This document shows, piece after piece, positions 24,631 to 32,297 of a stretch of 34,244 nt of DNA. The number at the start of each line of letters is the position of its first letter. The stretch's first letter is position 1. This DNA is from an uncultured Collinsella sp. (GTDB lineage Bacteria; Actinomycetota; Coriobacteriia; Coriobacteriales; Coriobacteriaceae), in NCBI GenBank assembly GCA_937995345.1, contig CALKKS010000036.1, forward strand, positions 1 to 34,244. The letters run 5' to 3'. The notes below the pieces were generated by a model. That model ran no database searches and had not been told where the DNA came from. It worked only from the letters and a program-made list of their open reading frames with translations. A program made the translations under genes and the position numbers.

Positions 24631-24998
24631 TCTCTTGGGTTCCGCGCCTTTCTGCTGGTCCTGTCTGGGTTGCAGTTGAAGGTTTGGACTTGCCCTTCCG
24701 CTCGCCGAGAAGCGTCGCAATGGTGTCCTTGTAGGCGAACTCGCTTACGTTGTCGGCGAGCTTACTTACCTTGCCTGCGAGCATGAACGAGTATCAGGGG
24801 GAAAATCGGGAAGAGAGGCTCTCGAGAGGGATTGAGGTCAAACTAAAATATGTACCAATAGTGGCCTATTTCTCTTTATATACTAGATGGCGTCCGCCTG
24901 CAGTTTTGCTGATTGGCGCTATAAATCAAAGCTTTGATGGCATAGGAATGCGCAAGTGGCGCAGCGTTCTAGCTGTCTGTTTCTTTAGCGAGGAATTT

Positions 24999-26111
24999 AT
25001 GAAACGGTGGTCTGCTGGAAAAATAGCATCGCATCGAGCGGATGAGCTGCATGTTGAAAATGATATCTGCCGTGACGGTTCTTCTTGTCCTGTTATTTCT
25101 GTCGATACGCTTGAAGCATTAATTCAGGCCGTTGGATACCTTTCTTATATTTCCGATGGTCCTGTTTTATATAGAGGCCAGTCGAACTTGTATAGCCCCT
25201 ATATTCCCAGGCCTAGCTTATGCAGGAATTCTGTTTCTTCTGATTCTCGGCTAGAGACAGTTGAGAACTATTTAAGTGTTTCAGGACGTTGGAATAATGA
25301 CGTTTTCGATATCCCTGAATCCAAGCCAATACTGTCTTCTGAAAAGCCAATTACTAACCATTCGGCTATTGCACTCAAATTAGAAGCCTATTGTGTGGAA
25401 CCTCTTTTACAGCATTATGGAATCCAAACAAGATGGCTAGATTTAACAGACTCTCTTTGCCATGCTTTATTTTTCTCTGTTGTTAAAGACGACCCAATTG
25501 ATATAGATGATTTGCCCAACGCGGGTTCTTCTGTTGATGTCAATTTTTTAAACAAGCATATTTTAAATCGCAGCGTCTATCTTCCGTTAAATTGTGAAGA
25601 AAAGAATTATTGCTATCTATACGTTCTTTCTGTTGGCAAAGAAAATTATTCCTCTAGTTCTAAATTACCTAAAGGTATTAGAAGATGTGCCAATGGATGG
25701 ATTCTAGATGGAAGAAAGGCATTCCCCTCAACCTATTTAAGGCCGCATAGTCAGCACTCTTTCATGTTATTTGCGCCTTCGATTGTTAACGAGGAAGCGA
25801 TTGATTTGTTCAATAGCGATTATGATTCTATCAATTGTGCCTTGTTCAGAATGAAAACAAATGATGTCTTAGATTGGATTGGGTCCGGAAGGCTTCTTTC
25901 TCCCATGGCCGTCTATCCCGTTTTAAAATCCGTCTCCGGTTACCTTGGCGATTCTGGCTTTTATCAATGGGTAATGAATATTGAGTCCCAATATTCTTGT
26001 TCGGGAACAATTAAAACCCTTGATTTTTCAAGAGGTAAAACATTCGATGATTTCATGAATTTAATTGGCGAAAACTTGATAAATTATGTTCCGGTAATGG
26101 GTCAAAGATGA
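24999..26111 (+). CDS. FRG-domain protein
   Basis: The 370-residue protein has LYRGQSN (57-63) then IPRPSL, and QHYGIQTRWLDLT (138-150) followed by a hydrophobic ALFFS. These are the conserved blocks of the FRG domain, whose biochemical role is unknown but which is often found in mobile and defence loci. The start was placed at 24999, where GAGGAATTT gives the best ribosome site; the frame is open to 24783 and beyond, with ATG at 24783 and 24948. Codons are much more AT-rich than the core genes, indicating transfer. It sits between two imperfect 70-bp repeats and no gene partner is coupled to it. Confidence 0.85.
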   Translation: MKRWSAGKIASHRADELHVENDICRDGSSCPVISVDTLEALIQAVGYLSYISDGPVLYRGQSNLYSPYIPRPSLCRNSVSSDSRLETVENYLSVSGRWNNDVFDIPESKPILSSEKPITNHSAIALKLEAYCVEPLLQHYGIQTRWLDLTDSLCHALFFSVVKDDPIDIDDLPNAGSSVDVNFLNKHILNRSVYLPLNCEEKNYCYLYVLSVGKENYSSSSKLPKGIRRCANGWILDGRKAFPSTYLRPHSQHSFMLFAPSIVNEEAIDLFNSDYDSINCALFRMKTNDVLDWIGSGRLLSPMAVYPVLKSVSGYLGDSGFYQWVMNIESQYSCSGTIKTLDFSRGKTFDDFMNLIGENLINYVPVMGQR

Positions 26112-26173
26112 ACGGTAGTTTGAGCTCGCTCAGATGGAAGCATATGTTTTGTGCTGGCTGTAGGTCAAGGGTC

Positions 26174-26244
26174 GATTTCCGATCTCAGCCGAACATGTTG
26201 AGCGAATAGGTTGTTCCCGCAGTTAGCCGAACGTCACCGCGGCC
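26174..26244. repeat. Right copy of the 70-bp direct repeat flanking the FRG gene
   Basis: This is the partner of 24562-24630, same orientation, 63 bases after the FRG stop and directly abutting the IS3-type end at 26252. Confidence 0.8.
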
Positions 26245-26251
26245 CCTTCCG

Positions 26252-26391
26252 TGAACTGCACCCCAAAACTTTGACGGCTTAAATAAGAACTACGCCGCAA
26301 GGGACTGGCTCCAGAACTCCTCCGGGGTTAGTCCTTTCAGTTGAGCCCGCCTTCGCCTCGTGTTCCAATGGGCTACGTACGCGTCTGGATT
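26252..26391 (-). mobile_element. IS3-family remnant: OrfB C-terminus and terminal inverted repeat
   Basis: On the minus strand the last 33 residues of an IS3 OrfB transposase are readable (YVAHWNTRRRRAQLKGLTPEEF), the usual C-terminal signature. The stop is at 26290. TGAACTGCACCCCAAAAC starting at 26252 looks like an IS3/IS150-group terminal inverted repeat. The rest of the element is missing: the sequence changes to istB at about 26391. Confidence 0.8.
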
Positions 26392-26715
26392 GGCTACACT
26401 GATGTGGACAGTTCCGGGAGACTCGACCGGGAGGTCGCGCTCATCGGCAAGGCCCGCCTGCTCGTCATCGACGAGTTCGGGTTTCTCCCGCTCGACGCGG
26501 ACGGGGTGAGACTGCTCTTCCAGGTCTTCGCCGACGCATACGAGAGGCAGTCGGTGGTATTCACCGCGAACCTGGAGTTCAGCAGATGTGGGTCGGTGTT
26601 CGGGGACGACCAGATGGCCGCCGCCCTGATCGACCGCATCGTCCACCACGGGAGGCTCGCCCAGTTCCGCGGTGAGTCCTACCGCGTCCGCCATGCCCTC
26701 ATGCAGGAGGGCTAG
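26392..26715 (+). pseudogene. istB: istB remnant (IS21-family ATP-binding protein), 5' truncated
   Basis: About 100 C-terminal residues of IstB remain, with Walker B LLVIDEFGFLPLD and the FTANLEFS and ALIDRIVHHG segments, ending RHALMQEG and a stop. Walker A and the N-terminus are lost at the junction with the IS3 remnant. A second copy of the gene end lies at 31673-31789. Confidence 0.88.
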
Positions 26716-26778
26716 TCGCTCAAAAAGCGTGCGCTATTCCGATGCTCTTTTTGCTTAAATCCTCTTGACGAAACACAG

Positions 26779-26922
26779 GTGTCGCCCAGGAACCCGCAGG
26801 CCTACCTCGACTGGTACGTCTGCCTCTTCAAGGTCAACCAGGTCCGGGACAGATGGGGCCCGACTGCAAGAGTGGTGCGCCATATCCTGACGGCCGACGC
26901 GACTTACCGCGGCTTGGGGTAG
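26779..26922 (+). pseudogene. Transposase C-terminal remnant (ISXO2/IS1595-like?)
   Basis: A 47-codon frame reads VSPRNPQAYLDWYVCLFKVN then a basic RVVRHIL segment, ending in a stop. The VSPxxLQxYLD pattern is like the end of ISXO2/IS1595-type DDE transposases, but the family call is tentative. A related piece lies at 28746-28895. Confidence 0.55.
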
Positions 26923-26942
26923 GTACGACATCACCCGTTATC

Positions 26943-27277
26943 TAAACTGTTAGATTATGCAATAGTTTGAGCTGTGTTTGGCTTTATGGGCGAAAGACTC
27001 TGTACGGATAAAAGCATTGCCCTCGTTGATGAATACGATGCTGTTGTCGATCTCCTGTAGGTTTCTTTGCCAGTTTTTTCCTGCCAAAGTCTTGCTTGGG
27101 CCTTACAGCTCACGGTTACACCGCTTTGCGGTCCAAGATTTTCATGAGCAGCGGCCATACCCAGTAACATTGTTTTTCCTGTTGCGCTGCTACCTTGGAT
27201 AATAGTGAGATTTCGACTGATGGTATGTTTGAACTGACACGATTGTTTTGAACGATTACGTTGAATGAACCACGCAT
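26943..27277 (-). pseudogene. Frameshifted P-loop ATPase gene, partner of DUF4869
   Basis: Joining three frames gives MRGSFNVIVQNNRVS, then a segment with Walker A QGSSATGKT, then NSIVFINEGNAFIR with a Walker B-like acidic stretch, ending at SSNYCII. Two frameshifts (near 27233 and 27045) and a truncated 3' end next to a transposase remnant show decay. The intact family is a small ATPase often found beside DUF4869 proteins. GGAG lies upstream and the start overlaps the DUF4869 stop (TAATG). Confidence 0.7.
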
Positions 27278-27722
27278 TAGGAGTTCTCCCTTAGGCATTT
27301 TCCTGCTATGGGAACAAGAGCGCACATCGTATGGACGACATCTCCCGTGTTCGCGATGGTCACTGTAAATTTGCCGTTGCCAAAATCCATCAGATTGTAA
27401 AGGTTGATCGTCAGGTCGTGGTGCGCTGCGATTCGCAGAATCCAATATGCGCAGTTGTCGCCACAGTTTGAGGCGTTATAGACGTTTTGAGGCATAAAGT
27501 ACATGGGGAGCAGTGTTTTGGTGCCACTCGATAGCTTTTAGGCGGGATGATTCCCAAGATATTAGTGTCTATGGCATGGGCCCGACGACAGTGCCCTTGT
27601 CGAAAGATTTAATGACACATTGGGCAAAGGAATCTTCAAACCGCTGGGGAGTATACGTTATCGAAATAGACCGATGTGTTGTAAATCACGTTATCCATGT
27701 CCCCATAATGAATCGTCAACAC
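27277..27722 (-). pseudogene. Frameshifted DUF4869-type gene
   Basis: A GTG start at 27722 with GGAG six bases upstream opens LTIHYGDMDNVIYNTSVYF; frameshifts near 27640 and 27520 break it. The last 75 codons are clean (NASNCGDNCAYWILRIAAHH, LMDFGNGKFTVTIANTGDVVH). The pieces match the DUF4869 plan from memory of the family. It is translationally coupled to the downstream ATPase pseudogene. Confidence 0.65.
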
Positions 27723-27731
27723 GTCGATCTC

Positions 27732-28235
27732 CTAGGTTGAATGCAGCGTTTTCCCGTGGTGCTGTTTATATCGTTTTGTTTTTTGGGTCGCTGAAACTAG
27801 CTTGTCTCGTTGCGCGGCAGCAATCGATAAAAACGGGGCGCATCGTTGTTCTCTCCTTGTAAGCACTTTGATGCTTGCTGCGTCGGCTATTTTGCGTCGG
27901 CCATTCACTAGCCTTATCTTTATGAGCTCTCGAGTGCTTAAAGATCGAGTGAGCGAGCCGCACGTTGATGCAAGAGGTCCGATGAGCCCCTTATTCTCTT
28001 CGACTTCAACACGGCGCATAAGCACGCCATTATCTGCGGCAATGGATTCGATTGCATTAAGAAGAACGGTTCTACCCACTTCTAGCAATCCATAGAACGT
28101 CATGGGTTGGGTTTGATATCCTTCGGATAATGCCTTCAACTTGAGTTCTGCTGATAGCGGTATTTCGCCTCGTCCAGCCAAGTATTTGGGCATAGTTTCA
28201 ACTCTAGGGGTATATTGCTTTCGATAGTCGATCAT
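27732..28235 (-). pseudogene. N-terminal remnant of an AAA-type ATPase
   Basis: The frame begins with an ATG and PKYLAGRGEIPL, then MTFYGLLEVGRTVLLNAIESIA, a degraded Walker A (the usual form is GLRGVGKT, with the key lysine now arginine). Conservation fades after about residue 100 and the frame ends without the sensor or Walker B regions, so it is a fragment. A ribosome-site-like AGGAGA with ATG near 27850 opens a 25-codon frame inside it, of unknown meaning. Confidence 0.6.
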
Positions 28236-28413
28236 TTACTTCATCTGCTTGGGTATCGAGGCAATTTTTAGTTTGATAATATCGGTAACTCTTATGCGTG
28301 TCACCAAATTGTGATACGGCTTAGTTGTCTGTCGCCTGTGAAATCGTCCCAATTATTATGTTTTCTCCTTGAGAGGAAGTGGGGGCACGCTCCTAAGAGC
28401 GCCGATTTACTTA

Positions 28414-28530
28414 TTATTCGCGGCAAACGAAACCCATCACGCCTTTGGCGGAAATGCTGTCGACTCCACGCGATGGTACATTAGTTTGGAAATGAATATC
28501 CCCAAATTGACCACCTCCTCCCTCAAACAA
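28414..28530 (-). CDS. Possible 38-residue glycine-rich peptide ORF or gene end
   Basis: A frame starting at TTG 28530 reads FEGGGGQFGDIHFQTN, VPSRGVDSISAKGVMGFVCRE. The composition looks protein-like, but no ribosome site precedes it and it follows directly after a stop. It could be the end of a lost gene. The surrounding stretch 28236-28745 has no other supported gene. Confidence 0.25.
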   Translation of the reverse strand: MFEGGGGQFGDIHFQTNVPSRGVDSISAKGVMGFVCRE

Positions 28531-28745
28531 AAATTAGTTAGCAAATAATTATTAGCATCTCCATATTCAAAGAGCGGGTCCAGGCTCGTTGGGTATATGA
28601 ACGCGTGCGCAATGAGCTAATCAGGGAGTGAGGACTCGGCAGCCACGCACATATGCACGACGTCGCCGACCCCGTGCCTGAAGCGCATGGAGATGGAAAA
28701 GCTCTCTGCTCGTAGCTGAGACACTCCCCATGGTGCTTTACGAGA

Positions 28746-28895
28746 ACATCTCCCAAGAAACTGCAGGCCTACCTCGACTGGTACGTTCACCTTTTCCGGG
28801 TTAACAGGGTCCACGAGAGGTTGGACCCGACCACTAAAAGCTATGTACCATGTGCTGAGGTCCGTGAAAGCCTTTCGCAGCCTTTCGCAGCTTAG
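28746..28895 (+). pseudogene. Second transposase C-terminal remnant
   Basis: The frame reads TSPKKLQAYLDWYVHLFRVN and is a diverged copy of the remnant at 26779-26922. After about 30 codons it loses similarity, and a 10-bp tandem duplication (28871-28880, 28881-28890) sits before the stop. Confidence 0.6.
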
Positions 28896-28915
28896 GGTGG
28901 ATGGGGTACCATCTG

Positions 28916-29440
28916 CTATCTAAAGCGTTGAACAATAAAATATAATAGTACCGCTGCCATCGTTCCAAATAAGACTCGAGCTACACGGTGGAATCTAAAG
29001 TACTTTACCGAGGGCAATATAATTTCAGAGACAAAAAATCCGATTAGCAGTACTTCAAGTGCGCTAAGCAAATTAGTGAATAAATTGATTGAGGCATAAT
29101 TGACGTTTGCGTCGTTTTTAACTAATCCCGCAACTGTGTTTAGCATAGATACTAAAATTGCCAGTACACTAATTATAATACTGAAAACGTTTGCGGATTC
29201 TTTGTTAGATTTACTCTTATGTTCTTCGTCAAATTGTCGAAGAGCCATTCTGCCTTGCAATGTCAGGAAAACGTTTGAGTGCTCATGTCGAATATAGCCA
29301 AGGGCCATTAAATCCTTCAGTGATTCAGTATGTTTTATCCTTTTCAATTCGCTATCTGTTAAGGGAGCACCGTTTGATTTGAGGAATGAGTACATTATTT
29401 CATCGGCTCCAAAGGGGATTGTGGTGTTTTTATCTTTCAA
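28916..29440 (-). CDS. Small protein with winged-helix-like N-terminus and three TM segments
   Basis: The 174-residue protein starts at TTG 29440, ten bases after AGGAG. Residues about 12-72 look like a winged helix (ADEIMYSFLKSNG, SLKDLMALGYIRHE, VFLTLQGRMAL). Then come a charged linker and three hydrophobic segments, about 85-107, 121-142 and 152-171. I do not recognise the family. The AT-rich codons fit horizontal transfer. It is isolated between transposase remnants, with no partner gene. The layout resembles small membrane effector or sensor proteins seen in defence loci, but that is inference. Confidence 0.75.
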   Translation of the reverse strand: MKDKNTTIPFGADEIMYSFLKSNGAPLTDSELKRIKHTESLKDLMALGYIRHEHSNVFLTLQGRMALRQFDEEHKSKSNKESANVFSIIISVLAILVSMLNTVAGLVKNDANVNYASINLFTNLLSALEVLLIGFFVSEIILPSVKYFRFHRVARVLFGTMAAVLLYFIVQRFR

Positions 29441-29541
29441 TTTTGATTCGCTCCTTGCATATTCAGCGCGTGCATTGCTACTACGTTACTTTTCTGACCT
29501 GATGACTGCATTTGCTCAAATTAATATGATCTTTTAAATGC

Positions 29542-30021
29542 TTACATTCTCCGAGTAGTTGTAGGTGCCGCCAAGATTCTTTCGATAATTGATTGAGCCG
29601 GTCTCGCTCTGTCAGATGCCCTAGCCCTTATTCTTGTCTTCAGTTCGTCGATCTCTTCCGACTTTGTCATTTCCAGATACCTTCTCTTTATCCGCTCGTG
29701 CTCAACGGTGCGCACGAACCTTGCTGTGACGAGCATGGGGCCGAGTTTCCATCGATGAAAGTGCTGACGAACCTCACCCTTTGCCTGACCTTGTAGTTTA
29801 TCCGGTCGATGCCGTTGTTGGCTCGGGCGGGGAGTCCGTGTAGGCGAGTATGCCTGAATCGGAATCCGTTTTGCGCGGTGAGCTCGCGCATGCTTGACCG
29901 CTTCCTCAAATGGTTCTCGTTGACCGGACTGACAAGGCACACCGACAGTCATAGGTGCGACGCGTTTGGGGTACAGTTTCGGACGGAACCCACAAGAATG
30001 TGCGAGATGACCTAGGGGCAC
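29542..30021 (-). pseudogene. Decayed transposase-like sequence
   Basis: Two overlapping minus-strand frames each contain coding-like segments: PARANNGIDRINYKVRQRVRF in one, and RTVEHERIKRRYLEM plus SEEIDELKTRIRARA in the other. A frameshift near 29755 would join them. The family is not identified; a transposase origin is inferred from the basic composition and neighbours. Confidence 0.4.
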
Positions 30022-30068
30022 CTTGCAGCTGTACTGGGGTTACTGGAAGGGGCGGCAATGTCGATGGA

Positions 30069-30155
30069 TTAACTTTCTTTAACAGAGACTTTTTTCATTG
30101 ACGCGCCCATATAAATCTTTTCTGCATACTCGACTGCTTCTGCAGTCTCTGCGGC
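30069..30155 (-). pseudogene. C-terminal fragment of an unidentified gene
   Basis: A 28-codon frame reads AAETAEAVEYAEKIYMGASM then KKVSVKES and a stop, protein-like in composition; the frame is broken upstream. Bases 30156-30446 are AT-rich and hold no supported gene. Confidence 0.4.
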
Positions 30156-30446
30156 GCTCCGTCATTGGTAAAGCACCTGACAGAGAGGGGAATTCGATGT
30201 CATAGCTGGCGTCTTTATCGGAGGATAAGATTACTTGATAGCTATATGTTTTCATCTCTAGTCATCTCAGACTATTATGGATATATTGATATATCGTTTG
30301 CAACTTTTACGATTTCCGGTACTTTCCAATCGGAATCATTTTTTGGTAGTTTATAGTCATGATTTCTGCTTCGTGTGTGCATTCAGTTTTTTGCACTGGA
30401 TAAAATCAACTGCATCTAATTTAGCTAGATTGGGAAGCGATATTGC

Positions 30447-31427
30447 ATGGTGCTAAGCTTGACGCAGAAAGAAACATATCGGGAGACGCTGGCTAATCTC
30501 GTTGCCAAGCAAAATGATGGCGCTTCCATTGTTTCCGCGGGGAAGGAGCTGGAAGCTCTATCGACTTTTCTCGTCCCACGAGTGCTTTACCGCTATCGAC
30601 CTCCAACTGAATACGCTTTTGCCGACCTAGAAAACGCAACTGTTACATTTTCTCATCCAAGGGTTTTCAGCGATCAGCGCGACTCGGTGCCGATCTATAA
30701 CTGGAATGGTATAGATGAAATCGAAAGTTATCTCAATGATGATGAACAAGCGTTAGAGAAAATAAATCAAATTGATTTTAGACGACTTGCGTTTGTATTA
30801 GGGGCTCTGGGGGTTCCTTTAAATTCAGCAAGAATTGATGAGTTCGAGATGCTATCCGATGAGGGGAGAGTTAGTCTTTTTCGCTCGGCTGTTAAAAACT
30901 TGCGTTTATTTGTTGGAGGATTTGTCGTTCCAGTTCATCAGAATAGCTGTCGAAATTCTTGCCGCATTTTGTGCCTAACAGACAATCCTAGCGATTCGAA
31001 TATGTGGAATGTATATTCCGAAAGCCAAGCGGGTTTCGTTCTTGCTTACGACAGAGAAGCTATTCGCAATTGCAATATTGCTAACGGAATGCGTACTGAA
31101 ATATTGCCAATTTTATATGATGACAAACCATTTAATTGCGACCCTCAAATTGCTTGGACTGCTGCTAGGATGCTTGGTCTTAATGTGAGCAGCGACGACA
31201 TGCTTAGTGATCTGCGGGCAATTTACAGAAAGGGCAGTGCGTTTGAGTGGGAGAACGAATATCGTGCCCGTCTTGTACCAGGGCTAGATGAGCTTGAGAT
31301 GAATTATGTACAACGCCCATGCAAGCCATTGCGAGTTATTCTTGGGAGCAGGATGTCTCAAGAGGATAAAGAGCTTTGCATTTGCGCGGCGAATAAACTG
31401 GACATTCCTGTAGATGAACAGTGCTAG
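30447..31427 (+). CDS. DUF2971-like protein
   Basis: The 326-residue cytoplasmic protein has the order expected for DUF2971: VLYRYRPPTEYAFADLENAT followed by FSHPRVFSDQRDS, CLTDNPSDSNMWNVYSESQAG in the middle, and FEWENEYRARL near the C-terminus. The usual FNDPFD motif reads FSDQRDS, so this is a divergent member. The function is unknown; such proteins are frequent in defence and mobile regions. The ATG follows GGGAAG nine bases upstream. Codon use is intermediate in GC. It stands alone between IS remnants. Confidence 0.78.
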   Translation: MVLSLTQKETYRETLANLVAKQNDGASIVSAGKELEALSTFLVPRVLYRYRPPTEYAFADLENATVTFSHPRVFSDQRDSVPIYNWNGIDEIESYLNDDEQALEKINQIDFRRLAFVLGALGVPLNSARIDEFEMLSDEGRVSLFRSAVKNLRLFVGGFVVPVHQNSCRNSCRILCLTDNPSDSNMWNVYSESQAGFVLAYDREAIRNCNIANGMRTEILPILYDDKPFNCDPQIAWTAARMLGLNVSSDDMLSDLRAIYRKGSAFEWENEYRARLVPGLDELEMNYVQRPCKPLRVILGSRMSQEDKELCICAANKLDIPVDEQC

Positions 31428-31457
31428 TTATTCGTAAATAGTGCCGTATAGTCAATT

Positions 31458-31491
31458 ATTTGTCAGCTGAATCGATTTGTCAGCTGAATCG
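31458..31491. repeat. Perfect 17-bp tandem duplication
   Basis: ATTTGTCAGCTGAATCG occurs twice head to tail (31458-31474 and 31475-31491), just after the DUF2971 gene. It contains CAGCTG. Confidence 0.9.
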
Positions 31492-31672
31492 TGTGCTAGT
31501 AGACTCCTGAGCTGGCGATTGCTATATCTACGGGGGCATTTCGAAAGATAATTTGATCGCGCGATTTTTTGCGGTGTAAGAGGGAGGGCCGCGTCAGCGC
31601 CCCCTGCGCCTAAGGCTATTCCGCTATGCCGTGGCGGTCAAGGACATCCCTTATGATCTTGTGCGCGGCCAG

Positions 31673-31789
31673 CCAGTTCCGCGGCGAGTCCTACCGCGTC
31701 CGCCATGTTCTCATGCAGGAGGGCTGGCCGCTCAAAAAGCGTGCGCGCTTCCGATACCCAGACTGCTCAAATCCTTTTGATGAAACACA
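31673..31789 (+). mobile_element. Second copy of the istB 3' end
   Basis: It matches 26661-26777 closely, covering the last 16 istB codons (FRGESYRVRHVLMQEG) and about 65 bases beyond. Here the istB stop is changed to TGG and the frame runs on. The segment 31492-31672 upstream is also remnant-like but not identifiable. Confidence 0.85.
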
Positions 31790-31876
31790 ACTTTCCAGGC
31801 TCTCGTCGGGGGGTGGTTACGACCGTACTGGCGGTCGACCTGCGGATGTCGGTGCGGTCGCAATACTCTGGGGGAT

Positions 31877-32098
31877 GGGCCTTATAAATTCGATGCTTCG
31901 TTTGGATCGTTTAGAAAAAACGCCGTTCTGCTTATAGTTAGATGTGTGAGCATCGCTGAACACCCCTTTTCGTGGCAGGCTGATATTCAAACTTTCTGTA
32001 GTCCGATATACGGAGAAGAAATAATAGAAATAGACAATGGCATGTTTGCGCATGAGATAAGGGACCAGTATTTAGAACCGTTCGTTAGTTCTTTTTAA
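31877..32098 (+). pseudogene. C-terminal part of an unidentified gene
   Basis: An open frame without a proper start reads GPYKFDASFGSFRKNAVLL, then SIAEHPFSWQADIQTF and NGMFAHEIRDQYLEPF, ending TAA 32096-32098. The AT-rich, protein-like composition suggests the end of a gene cut by the istB remnant. A GTG at 31946 could start a 50-residue product. Bases 32099-32297 hold the amidase promoter region: TTGATT and TATGAC, 16 bases apart, near 32210. Confidence 0.4.
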
Positions 32099-32297
32099 TT
32101 AAGTTTGATGAGATCTTTATTAGATATAAGCTATGAAGCTTTTCCTAGATGAAAAATGTTGGCTGGTTCGCGTTCGAAGGCGTTGAATATTGCTACCTTG
32201 ATTCAACACGATTCCTTTCTATGACAATTGTTCAAAAGAAGAGATAATTGATGGATAATGTTGCAACATGGATATTCATTTTGACTGGGGATTCGAT

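Noticed and set aside
26341..26391. ATG at 26368 and upstream frame as the true istB start
   Set aside because: This part is the antisense of the IS3 OrfB tail; istB similarity begins only after about 26391.
31458..31491. CRISPR-like array
   Set aside because: It is only two adjacent 17-bp units with no spacers and no cas genes in the window.
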